Below are positions 1 to 7,552 of a stretch of DNA of 34,894 bases, in pieces. The stretch is from Rossellomorea vietnamensis (GTDB lineage: Bacteria > Bacillota > Bacilli > Bacillales > Bacillaceae_B): assembly GCF_001305855.1 (NCBI RefSeq), contig NZ_LIXZ01000026.1, positions 1 through 34,894 on the forward strand. The letters are read 5' to 3'. Each line of letters begins with the position of its first letter. Within the stretch, counting starts at the first letter, position 1. Below the pieces are notes generated by a model, which searched no databases, had not been told where the DNA came from, and saw nothing but the letters and a program-made list of their open reading frames with translations. A program made the position numbers and the translations under genes.

Positions 1-91
1 GATGGATATGGAATGCAACATCATTTTTTTGCAACTTCACTTCTAAATCTAAAGGCAAAACCACTTGATTCATGATATAATTTTTAAACAT
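1..91 (-). CDS. IS1182-type transposase, N-terminal fragment (cut by window edge)
   Basis: A minus-strand reading frame opens with ATG at 91-89 and stays open to the left edge (30 codons). A GAAGG ribosome binding site lies about 8 bases upstream. The peptide begins MFKNYIMNQVVLPLDLEVKL and continues QKNDVAFHIH, which I recognise from memory as the typical start of IS1182-family (DDE) transposases of Firmicutes. Only the N-terminus is visible, so the catalytic residues cannot be judged and I cannot say whether the element is intact. The outer end of the element should lie between 92 and about 174, before the hairpin that ends the neighbouring hydrolase gene; I could not identify the terminal inverted repeat. 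Confidence 0.75.
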   Translation of the reverse strand, partial: MFKNYIMNQVVLPLDLEVKLQKNDVAFHIH

Positions 92-174
92 AAGGACCCT
101 TCTTTCGATTAAAATTTTGTGTGGTAACTTTATTTTATCAGAAGTGGTCCTTATTTTAATTTAAAAAATAATTA

Positions 175-215
175 AAGCCGGTAAAATTTTACGAGGAGTA
201 AAATTTTACCGGCTT
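175..215 (-). terminator. Terminator of the RocB-like gene
   Basis: Perfect 18-bp inverted repeat (175-192 with 198-215) around a GAGGA loop. Read on the minus strand it is followed by a T-rich tract, and it sits 45 bases after the stop codon of the gene at 260. It also separates that gene from the transposase fragment. Confidence 0.8.
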
Positions 216-259
216 CTTCATTTTAGAGGAGGGTTTTGTCCCAGCCTCCTTCTTCCCTA

Positions 260-1903
260 TCATATTTGCAATAAGTCCTTCGTCACCCGCCTGATGATTT
301 CCGGGAGGACGGAGAACGTATAAGGTTTATACACTCTCTCGGTCCACTGATGACCATCCTTCCCGTAGACTCCTATATTAATGGAGGGTATGTTCAGCTT
401 TCTGATCAAGTCGATGGGCACCGGGTACAGGTGATCGATCAGGGGCAGATTCTTCTTGAACACGTCGATATCTTCATCTTCTTCATGAAGAGAAAGAAAG
501 CTTCCATCTGCTAGATAAGGGAAAAACCGTTTGATGACGAACTCTTCCCCTGTCTCATTCGATATCTCATTCAAGCAGTTTCCGAGGGCATCTTTCACCT
601 TTTTGCCGTACTCATTTTCCTCATTGACAAAATTATGTGGTAAAAAGGGTGGAGCGAAGAAAAGGATGACCCTTGGTGTCCGGTCGGGATCAAGATGCTG
701 CAGGGCTTCCACCATTGTATAAGCAATCGTCCGTCTATCCTCCCCTTCCATATCATGAAAGATTTTCTTCATGACGGGATCCGGATCTAAGCCCCTTTCT
801 TTCAGCCAGAATATATACTCCCTTAACGTAAGGACTTCCACTTCCCAAGAAAATTCCCGTTCAGGGAATCCGTGATAGCTCCGGTACTGTTCAAACTGCT
901 TTTTGCTTCGCTCTTCCATTTCACTTACTACCTTCAATGCGACCTTTTTCATATCGTATAGAACTTCCCGAGCCGTTCTTTCGTATACGAAATAGTTGAA
1001 ATAAAGAGACGCGCTGAGAGGGGTCTGAACATTATACGTATGCTTATCATCTTTAAAATAGAGACATGAAGGCGGCAGTGTGAACTCACCCGGAATATCT
1101 TCTAGATAGTCAAGATTCTGATTGATCTCAAGATTGATCTTGGAGGCGATGACGGTCGGATCAATCGAAGTCAGGACATCTCCGACATGTGCTTCTCTTC
1201 CATATATATAGAAACTTGGCAGAAGCTTTCCCGCCGCTCCGGTATAAATATACCTTTTACAATCGCCGTCATAAATAGGGGAAATGAAATCCGTGTTGAT
1301 GGCTGCCAAATAGTCCATGCCTTCGTTTTTCAAGCGGTGTAGATCACTTAAAGCCGCAATCATCCCGCCATGCTCACTTTCCTCGTCCCCATTGAACAGG
1401 AAGAGTAAATTCCCACCCGGCTGTTTCTCCCCTGAATGAAACAAAAGGTTCGCTAAATGGACGGCAATTCCGCTCTGCATATCCAAGGCGCCCCTCCCGA
1501 ACAGCCAGCTTCCTGAAAGGGCATCTTCTTTAACCTTTTCTTCCCCTTCATAATCCATGAAGTATTTCTGCAGGAAATCCGGATCATGGGCCATATCCTG
1601 AAGGGCTCCATAATCATCGGTTCCCACCGTATCGTAATGGGCATGAAAGACAACGGTTTTAGAGGACGTCCCTTTTACAAGGGCAAAAACGTTCTTCCTT
1701 CCAACCGGATCATTAGGGACTTCCTGGAGCCAAACTCTATCGGGATGGAGCTGAAAATAAGGAAACGAAGAGATCAATTTATATATAAATAGAGCTTTCT
1801 CACTTTCGCCGATTGTACCGTTATAACTTTTCAGAGCGATTAAGGATCGTGTGATGAGTTCAATCTGTTCAGAAGTTGACTTGTCTTTCAATTGAGTATA
1901 CAT
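260..1903 (-). CDS. M20-family metallohydrolase, RocB-like
   Basis: A 547-aa protein of the zinc-dependent M20 peptidase/amidohydrolase family, most like the RocB (arginine utilisation, COG4187) branch, which is larger than ordinary 370-450 aa M20 enzymes. Visible metal-site motifs are VVFHAHYDTVG (about residues 83-93), GRGALDMQSG (136-145) and FNGDEESEHGG (169-179), supplying the His, Asp and Glu-Glu ligands. No signal peptide or membrane segment, so cytoplasmic. The ATG follows a GGGGCGG-type binding site. It stands alone with its own terminator and no roc or arginine genes beside it, so a role in arginine use is family inference only. The real substrate of RocB proteins is not established to my knowledge. 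Confidence 0.85.
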   Translation of the reverse strand: MYTQLKDKSTSEQIELITRSLIALKSYNGTIGESEKALFIYKLISSFPYFQLHPDRVWLQEVPNDPVGRKNVFALVKGTSSKTVVFHAHYDTVGTDDYGALQDMAHDPDFLQKYFMDYEGEEKVKEDALSGSWLFGRGALDMQSGIAVHLANLLFHSGEKQPGGNLLFLFNGDEESEHGGMIAALSDLHRLKNEGMDYLAAINTDFISPIYDGDCKRYIYTGAAGKLLPSFYIYGREAHVGDVLTSIDPTVIASKINLEINQNLDYLEDIPGEFTLPPSCLYFKDDKHTYNVQTPLSASLYFNYFVYERTAREVLYDMKKVALKVVSEMEERSKKQFEQYRSYHGFPEREFSWEVEVLTLREYIFWLKERGLDPDPVMKKIFHDMEGEDRRTIAYTMVEALQHLDPDRTPRVILFFAPPFLPHNFVNEENEYGKKVKDALGNCLNEISNETGEEFVIKRFFPYLADGSFLSLHEEDEDIDVFKKNLPLIDHLYPVPIDLIRKLNIPSINIGVYGKDGHQWTERVYKPYTFSVLPEIIRRVTKDLLQI

Positions 1904-2070
1904 AGTACCGCCCCTATCTTAAAGAAATATGAGCCTATGCGTGGTAAATCGTTCAATGCATGGGCATTATAGAAACTGATTCCTCTATAATTGATAACAT
2001 CTTATCGAAAAAGGATGGGGTTTGGAAGGGGTTTCAAGATATTTTCTTAAAAATAATTCGGTCTTTTCTA

Positions 2071-2099
2071 TTGAAATTCGTTCTATTACCGAATATTAT
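2071..2099 (+). promoter_or_regulatory. Sigma-A promoter of the purine permease with flanking PurBox-like inverted repeat
   Basis: TTGAAA (2071-2076), 17-base spacer, TATTAT (2094-2099). An inverted repeat ATTCGGT (2056-2062) / ACCGAAT (2088-2094) brackets the -35 region. Its cores, TTCGG and CCGAA, resemble the PurR box core. The right box (2085-2097) fits AWWWCCGAACWWT at 12 of 13 positions and the left at about 11 of 13 on the other strand. The order of the two boxes is opposite to the one I recall for the B. subtilis pur operator, so PurR control is a hypothesis. The 5' leader is only about 40 bases, too short for a purine riboswitch. Confidence 0.5.
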
Positions 2100-2144
2100 A
2101 GAAGTTGTGTGTTTTTAATGTTCGTTTTTATTGGAGGTTTTACG

Positions 2145-3446
2145 ATGTTTAAATTAAAGGAACACGGTACGGATCCTAAAACGGAAATACTAGCCGGGAT
2201 CACAACATTCCTGACGATGGTGTACATAGTAGTAGTGAATCCCATCATCTTATCCGATGCAGGTGTCCCGTTTGATCAGGTATTCTTAGCAACCATCATT
2301 TCGGCCGTAGCCGGTACATTATGGATGGCATTGTTTGCAAATTACCCGATCGCCATTGCTCCTGGTATGGGATTGAATGCTTATTTTACTTACTCAGTGG
2401 TCGGTGCACATGATGACATTTCATATATTGTTGCATTCTCTGCCGTTTTCGTAGCAGGTATCGTCTTCATCCTGCTCTCATTGACACCTTTACGAAAAAA
2501 ATTGATCGAAGCCATTCCTCAAAATCTGAAGCACGGAATTACAGCGGGGATCGGTTTATTCATTGCCTTTATCGGTTTGCGTCTGACAGGATTGATCCAG
2601 GCACATCCAACAAATTTAGTACAGCTCGGGGATCTTCATTCCCATTCAGCACTCCTTGCATTGACCGGATTGGCCGTAACCCTGATTCTCATGGTACTGA
2701 ATGTCCATGGTGCCCTATTCATCGGGATGATCGTGACAGGGTTGATTGCGTACTTTACAGGAGATCTTTCCTTTAAAGAAGGATTTGTGGCCATTCCCCA
2801 TCTTCCTGAAGGACTGATGGTGGCAAACCCGGTAGCGGCATTTGCTGACGTCTTCCAGTATGGATTATATGCGGTCGTCTTCTCTTTCCTTCTGGTCACC
2901 ATCTTTGACACGACGGGAACGATGATCGGAGTGGCACAGCAGGCTGGCCTGATGAAAGGAAACACCCTTCCGCGAGCCCGCCAGGCACTGCTGGCCGATT
3001 CCATCGCGACCACGATCGGTGCGATGTTCGGTACTAGCCCGACATCCGCATATATCGAATCTTCAGCGGGGGTTTCTGCAGGGGGAAGAACGGGATTAAC
3101 AACGTTGACCGTATCGATCCTGTTTATCACTTCAGCCTTCTTCGGGCCACTCGTAAGTTCCGTATCAGGGATCTCTGCCATTACGGCTCCTGCCCTGATC
3201 ATCGTGGGAAGCCTGATGATGGGAAGCATCTCGCAGATCAAATGGGATCAGTTGGATGAAGCATTCCCTGCGTTTTTAATCATCCTGAGCATGCCGCTAA
3301 CATCAAGCATCGCAACGGGGATTGCACTGGGATTCATTTCTTATCCCTTACTTAAAGTAGTGAAAGGAGAATGGAAGCAGGTACATCCACTTGTGTATAT
3401 CTTTGCTGTCCTGTTCTTTTACCAACTGGCATTTCTGCCTCATTGA
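2145..3446 (+). CDS. pbuO: NCS2-family guanine/hypoxanthine permease (PbuO-like)
   Basis: A 433-aa purine base:proton symporter of the inner membrane, AzgA/PbuG/PbuO branch of NCS2. The start is ATG at 2145, preceded by GGAGG at 2133-2137; an upstream in-frame start at 2022 lies before the promoter and is not credible. Family signatures are seen: YPIAIAPGMGLNAYF near residue 65, a TTFLTMVYIVVVNP first helix, and TSPTSAYIESSAGVSAGGRTG in the second half. Hydrophobic segments are spread through the whole length, as expected for 12-14 helices. The start MFKLKEH.T and the GVPFDQVF stretch fit PbuO better than PbuG from memory. Monocistronic, with a promoter at 2071-2099 and a strong terminator. 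Confidence 0.88.
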   Translation: MFKLKEHGTDPKTEILAGITTFLTMVYIVVVNPIILSDAGVPFDQVFLATIISAVAGTLWMALFANYPIAIAPGMGLNAYFTYSVVGAHDDISYIVAFSAVFVAGIVFILLSLTPLRKKLIEAIPQNLKHGITAGIGLFIAFIGLRLTGLIQAHPTNLVQLGDLHSHSALLALTGLAVTLILMVLNVHGALFIGMIVTGLIAYFTGDLSFKEGFVAIPHLPEGLMVANPVAAFADVFQYGLYAVVFSFLLVTIFDTTGTMIGVAQQAGLMKGNTLPRARQALLADSIATTIGAMFGTSPTSAYIESSAGVSAGGRTGLTTLTVSILFITSAFFGPLVSSVSGISAITAPALIIVGSLMMGSISQIKWDQLDEAFPAFLIILSMPLTSSIATGIALGFISYPLLKVVKGEWKQVHPLVYIFAVLFFYQLAFLPH

Positions 3447-3462
3447 TTAGAATAGATACTTG

Positions 3463-3493
3463 AAAGACCGTTCACAGTGAACGGTCTTTTTTT
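3463..3493 (+). terminator. Terminator of the purine permease
   Basis: AAAGACCGTTCAC (3463-3475) and its exact complement (3477-3489) run into seven T residues (3487-3493). It lies 17 bases after the permease stop, between convergent genes. Confidence 0.92.
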
Positions 3494-3506
3494 ATATGGG
3501 CTGCGA

Positions 3507-4058
3507 TTATATTCTCGATACACTCTTCAGATTTGCATCATCGAATGTTAAACAGTATATATCCGGCATCTCAAGCTCTCTCCAAAATTCAACTCCATAC
3601 GTTTCATCAAAATAATTCATGACGAGGACCATGATATTGCCGTGGGTCCCAATGACCACGTTTTTCCCATTATATTCTTTCAATATTTTAAATATCCCAT
3701 TCACGCCCCTCTTTTGAGCGATAAGATTCGACTCTCCCCCTTCTAATGAAAGGGCCGGCTCCGCCCAAACCGATGAGATCGCTTCCTGAAAGTTTCCCAC
3801 AGGCACGGAGGATAGGGTACGTTCTCTCATCTCTTCTACCAGTGTGATCTCCTGATTGATATGTCGGGCTATTCCTTCTACCGTTTCCACGGCTCTTTTA
3901 TAGGGACTGGAACAAACCACATCGATCTTTTCCTTCTTCAGTCGTTCGGTCACTGAGACAGCATCCCGCCTTCCTTTTTCAGACAGTGGCCTCGTTAGCT
4001 CTTCCGCGGTATAAACCGAATGGGCATGCCTGACCAGATATAGTTTCGTCACGGTCAT
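3507..4058 (-). CDS. Histidine phosphatase family protein (phosphoglycerate mutase-like fold)
   Basis: A 183-aa cytoplasmic protein of the histidine phosphatase superfamily. The phosphoacceptor motif is at the N-terminus (LYLVRHAHS, residues 6-14), where the RHG motif reads RHA. The conserved RP-S-GR-A segment follows (TRPLSEKGRRDA) and then SSPYKRAVETV. The second catalytic His is in VVIGTHGNIM (about residues 134-143). The ATG has an AAAGGAG site 9 bases upstream. Members dephosphorylate diverse small molecules and the substrate cannot be read from sequence. Single gene facing the permease; the acetyltransferase gene lies upstream in the same direction with a 163-base gap. Confidence 0.88.
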   Translation of the reverse strand: MTVTKLYLVRHAHSVYTAEELTRPLSEKGRRDAVSVTERLKKEKIDVVCSSPYKRAVETVEGIARHINQEITLVEEMRERTLSSVPVGNFQEAISSVWAEPALSLEGGESNLIAQKRGVNGIFKILKEYNGKNVVIGTHGNIMVLVMNYFDETYGVEFWRELEMPDIYCLTFDDANLKSVSRI

Positions 4059-4221
4059 ATCTCTTCACTCCTTTCTCTTCGCCATCAATAAATAGGACTG
4101 CTCTGTTTGAACAGCCCTTGACTATTCGTTATGTACTACAAACATTTAGACAGTTGCAAACATGTTCATCCAAAACTACCGGGTACTCTCTAAATGCAAA
4201 AGATTCTTCAATATCTTCCAT

Positions 4222-4758
4222 TTACTCTGGAATGAACTCCATCAACCAGGAATCATGGTATACCCCTTCATGAAGCTCATGCTCCCTCAATATTCTTGCT
4301 TTGCTATATCCACATTTCTCGTAACAGCGGATCGCTCTCGTGTTCCATGTCATCGGGTCCATCACGAGGCGGTGGACTCCCTCTTTCTGTAGCAAGTACT
4401 GTACCACAGCACGGATGAGTTGTGTTCCGACTCCCTTATTCCAATAATCCGCCTCCCCGATGAATTGATCCGTTCCGTAAATCACTTCATCCAGATTCGT
4501 ATAGCCGTAGCGTATCATCGTCTCATGATCGAGCTGATAATATTGAAGATAACCGATCTCAATTCCTTCATACTCAACAAGACAACTCATGACACCTCTG
4601 TCCGAGAAGAACTTCTCCTCCACCATCACGGGGGTGAAAGGACGATCCCTGCCTTCATAATATTCCAGCACCACAGGATCCGATAACCACCTTGAGAGCG
4701 TGTACTTATCCCTATCCACTATCGGCCGGACATTCAACTCCCCACTTCTCACATTCAT
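4222..4758 (-). CDS. GNAT-family N-acetyltransferase (AacA4-like group)
   Basis: A 178-aa acetyl-CoA-dependent acetyltransferase. The fold is recognisable from LNVRPIVDRDKYTLSRWLSDP at the start, GIEIGYLQYYQLD (beta4) and the acetyl-CoA loop NKGVGTQLIRAVVQYL near residues 108-123, followed by AIRCYEKCGY and KARILREHELHEG, typical of the Acetyltransf_8 / AAC(6')-like set that also includes siderophore and amine acetyltransferases. Start ATG with a GGAGGTG site 7 bases upstream. Whether it modifies aminoglycosides cannot be told: many Bacillus genomes carry chromosomal members with no known resistance role. No mobile element is adjacent, so it looks like an ordinary chromosomal gene. Confidence 0.85.
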   Translation of the reverse strand: MNVRSGELNVRPIVDRDKYTLSRWLSDPVVLEYYEGRDRPFTPVMVEEKFFSDRGVMSCLVEYEGIEIGYLQYYQLDHETMIRYGYTNLDEVIYGTDQFIGEADYWNKGVGTQLIRAVVQYLLQKEGVHRLVMDPMTWNTRAIRCYEKCGYSKARILREHELHEGVYHDSWLMEFIPE

Positions 4759-4828
4759 ACACCCACACCTCCATAAACAAAACTCTTCCTATATACATTC
4801 ATCAAAGCCAATGAAAAACCCTTCTTTT

Positions 4829-4885
4829 AGAGGGACGGACCTTGATTCCTAGGACCTGGTCCTAGGAATCAAGGTCCGTCCCTCT
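4829..4885. repeat. Perfect palindromic repeat, 28-bp arms
   Basis: The left arm 4829-4856 (starting AGAGGGACGGACCTTG) is the exact reverse complement of 4858-4885, with one central base. There is no T-run on either side, so it is not a standard terminator. The 13-mer GAGGGACGGACCT in the arm recurs exactly at 30094-30106 and with one mismatch at 7334-7346, which suggests a dispersed REP/MITE-like family. It sits between divergent promoters of the acetyltransferase and ldh. Confidence 0.8.
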
Positions 4886-4903
4886 CCGATAACTTTGACA
4901 TAT

Positions 4904-4921
4904 TTGTGAATAATTTCACAA
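4904..4921 (+). promoter_or_regulatory. Rex operator 1 upstream of ldh
   Basis: TTGTGAA-TAAT-TTCACAA is a perfect match to the Rex (redox-sensing repressor) box. The symmetry extends to 12-bp arms (4899-4910 with 4915-4926). Rex binds when NADH/NAD+ is low and represses fermentation genes, including ldh in B. subtilis (established). The site lies about 170 bases before the ldh start. Confidence 0.9.
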
Positions 4922-4971
4922 ATATGTATGATATGATACGTTTATCAATAGAATATCAGTGTGAAACGTGT

Positions 4972-4999
4972 TATGATCTACTTGTGAATTACTTCACAA
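4972..4999 (+). promoter_or_regulatory. ldh -10 element and Rex operator 2
   Basis: The Rex box TTGTGAA-TTAC-TTCACAA spans 4982-4999. A TATGAT -10 element lies at 4972-4977, so the predicted transcription start falls inside the operator, the classic geometry for repression. The -35 (about 4949-4954) is weak. The two Rex boxes are 78 bases apart centre to centre, which may allow looping or cooperative binding. Confidence 0.85.
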
Positions 5000-5090
5000 T
5001 ATCAACATGATCAATCCTGTCATCCCCTCGAATCATCAGGGAATGCATGTTACGAATCGTTAGAACAAATTTTGAAAGAATAGGTGATGA

Positions 5091-6044
<954 letters not shown>

Positions 6045-6089
6045 TCCGGCTCCTTATCAAACCAGATTAGACACGCACGCCCACTCCCC

Positions 6090-6124
6090 CTCCTCATAAG
6101 ATAAAGAGAATTCTTTATGAGGAG
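6090..6124 (+). promoter_or_regulatory. Hairpin that pairs with the ribosome binding site of the Gly/Pro-rich gene
   Basis: CTCCTCATAA (6090-6099) is complementary to TTATGAGGAG (6115-6124). The right arm contains most of the GAGGAGG ribosome binding site (6119-6125) for the ATG at 6133. If the ldh transcript reads through, this hairpin would hide the site. It has no T-run, so it is a poor terminator. Confidence 0.5.
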
Positions 6125-6132
6125 GTTCTTCT

Positions 6133-6627
6133 ATGTATGATCACAGACAATTATTCCCCGGCTTGCCCGGCGGCGGATTTCCTGGTTTTCCTGGGGGAGG
6201 ACAGGGTTCCGGAGGAGGATTTCCCGGCCCTCCTGGATTTCCAGGCGGCGGTGGGAGTTCCGGTGGCGGCGGTTTCCCAGGCATTCCCGGTTTTCCCGGT
6301 GGAGGACAGGGAGCACCAAGCTCACCACCACCCACAGGCGGGCAGGGCGGACAAAATCAACCACCACCCGGACCACCGCCGAACTTCCAACCGCAGAAAA
6401 CGGCACTGCAAGGGACCCAGGGCGGACCAAGCACCTTTGCAGTCGACCCCGGTTCCATCAGAAGATGCTTATTTCGTTACACGTATATATGGCTAAGGAG
6501 AGATGCATTCTGGTTCTACCCTGTCTTTGTCGGGCGCCGTTCCATTGCAGGATGGAGATGGACCGGATTCACATGGGTGTACTTCGGCATCGACTTGAAT
6601 AAAATTGAATCGTTTACGTGCGTGTAG
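6133..6627 (+). CDS. Gly/Pro-rich low-complexity protein with aromatic C-terminal domain
   Basis: A 164-aa protein of unknown function. Residues 9-60 are built of repeated FPGGG / GFPG units, and 61-90 are Gly-Gln-Pro rich. From about 107 comes a compact, aromatic and Arg-rich C-terminal part (RCLFRYTYIWLRRDAFWF, then GRRSIAGWRW and YFGIDLNKIESFTC). I recall similar C-termini in uncharacterised Bacillus proteins but cannot name a function. The repeats are not regular collagen Gly-X-Y triplets. No signal peptide or membrane helix is obvious. The ATG has a GAGGAGG site 7 bases upstream, which can be sequestered in a hairpin. The SIMPL-domain gene starts 10 bases downstream, so the two are probably cotranscribed. 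Confidence 0.8.
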   Translation: MYDHRQLFPGLPGGGFPGFPGGGQGSGGGFPGPPGFPGGGGSSGGGGFPGIPGFPGGGQGAPSSPPPTGGQGGQNQPPPGPPPNFQPQKTALQGTQGGPSTFAVDPGSIRRCLFRYTYIWLRRDAFWFYPVFVGRRSIAGWRWTGFTWVYFGIDLNKIESFTCV

Positions 6628-6637
6628 GTGTGTGGCC

Positions 6638-7291
6638 ATGCACTCCTATCCGTACTATAGAACCAATCGATCGAACGGCATCATTACCGTCAGCGGCGAA
6701 CATACATTATATGTCGATCCGGATCAAGCCATCCTATCGATAGGTATTGTTACAAATGATAAGGAGCTTGAAGTTGCCCAAAACGAGAATCAGCAACTTT
6801 CCAATCGGGTCGTACAATCCCTTTTAAATAATGGAGTGCGCCGACAGGATATCCAGACATCCACCTATCAAGTATCTCCGCAGTACCAATTTGAGGATGG
6901 AAAACAAACGTTCACCGGTTATGAAGTTCGACAAGTATTCAAGGTCACTGTTCGGTCGATCGAAAAAGTCGGGAAGATCATTGATGATGCTATAAAGAGC
7001 GGGGCAAACCGTGTAGAAAACATTCAATTTGTCCAGTCTGATCCCATTGAATCCTACCAGCAGGCTCTTGCTTTAGCCTATCAAGAAGCATATCAAAAGG
7101 CACTCACATTATCCGCCCAGTCGAATCAGCAGCTTAATCCGCAGCCCAAATCCATTACGGAACAATCCCGACCCGGAGCCGTCCCTTTCATGAACACCGC
7201 CTATTTAAAAGCAGCCGACGAAAGTACGGCCGTTCAGCCTGGCCAGATAGCCGTCACAGCCATCATCACAGTAGAATTCAGGACACATTAA
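6638..7291 (+). CDS. SIMPL-domain (DUF541) protein
   Basis: A 217-aa protein of the SIMPL/DUF541 family (YggE-like), whose biochemical role is unclear; members have been linked to oxidative stress and to surface or signalling roles. Seen: GIITVSGEHTLYVDPDQAILSIGI at the N-terminus, then N..L...GV...DIQT....SPQY......F.GYEV and the central VGKIIDDAIKSGANRVENIQF motif (about residues 110-130), which are family hallmarks. Most Gram-negative members have a signal peptide; this one has none. ATG at 6638 is chosen over the TTG at 6605 because the TTG lies inside the preceding gene. The binding site is weak (AGGTG), suggesting coupling to the upstream gene. Confidence 0.85.
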   Translation: MHSYPYYRTNRSNGIITVSGEHTLYVDPDQAILSIGIVTNDKELEVAQNENQQLSNRVVQSLLNNGVRRQDIQTSTYQVSPQYQFEDGKQTFTGYEVRQVFKVTVRSIEKVGKIIDDAIKSGANRVENIQFVQSDPIESYQQALALAYQEAYQKALTLSAQSNQQLNPQPKSITEQSRPGAVPFMNTAYLKAADESTAVQPGQIAVTAIITVEFRTH

Positions 7292-7330
7292 AAAAACTGC
7301 CAAAGTAGATGACTACTGAGGCAGTTTTTT
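7291..7330 (+). terminator. Terminator of the SIMPL gene
   Basis: AAAAAACTGCC (7291-7301) pairs with GGCAGTTTTTT (7320-7330) around an 18-base loop that has a further short pairing (GTAG/CTAC). It directly follows the stop codon. Confidence 0.88.
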
Positions 7331-7418
7331 ATGGAGGTACGGACCTATGGGTGAAAGAAGGCTTATATTATCAACCGCCCCCAGCTTTACCTTATAAAAA
7401 ATTGGCGGGTGGGAAAGA

Positions 7419-7520
7419 ATTGCGTCATTTTGGCTGGTGATTGCGTCGTTTTTTTCATTATTGCGTCATTATTGAATTTATTGCGTCATTTCTCATGATG
7501 ATTGCGTCATAATCCAATAA
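7419..7520. repeat. Periodic short-head array, ATTGCGTCATT type (5 units, about 20.5-bp period)
   Basis: The 11-mer ATTGCGTCATT, or one- to two-base variants, starts at 7419, 7440, 7460, 7480 and 7501, so spacing is 21, 20, 20 and 21. The following 9-10 bases of each unit are unrelated and mostly T-rich. A degenerate extra unit may start near 7401. The array lies between convergent genes, after the SIMPL terminator. It has no reading frame and no hairpin symmetry. It matches the design, but not the sequence, of the array at 22712-22838. Confidence 0.85.
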
Positions 7521-7552
7521 ATTCCACTACGTCTCTCTAAAAGAAAGGCCTC

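Noticed and set aside
1904..2144. Purine riboswitch upstream of the purine permease
   Set aside because: The leader from the predicted start to the ATG is only about 40 bases and I find none of the conserved loop sequences of a purine aptamer; the inverted repeat is a promoter element instead.
2636..3241. 201-aa minus-strand reading frame
   Set aside because: It is the antisense shadow of the permease gene, without ribosome binding site or recognisable motifs.
4094..4128. Terminator of the acetyltransferase gene
   Set aside because: A wobble-rich stem can be drawn here, but it lies about 95 bases after the stop and lacks a proper T-run, so I do not call it.
4222..4758. Aminoglycoside resistance gene
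   Set aside because: The acetyltransferase belongs to a group that includes resistance enzymes, but no mobile context or specific substrate signature is visible, so only the family is claimed.
6131..6496. Alternative frames over the Gly/Pro-rich gene (both strands)
   Set aside because: GC-rich repetitive codons create long open frames in all directions; only the frame from 6133 has a GAGGAGG site and a structured C-terminus.
7419..7520. CRISPR array
   Set aside because: Heads are 10-11 bases and tails 9-10 bases, far below CRISPR repeat and spacer sizes, and no cas genes are present. The same applies to 22712-22838.
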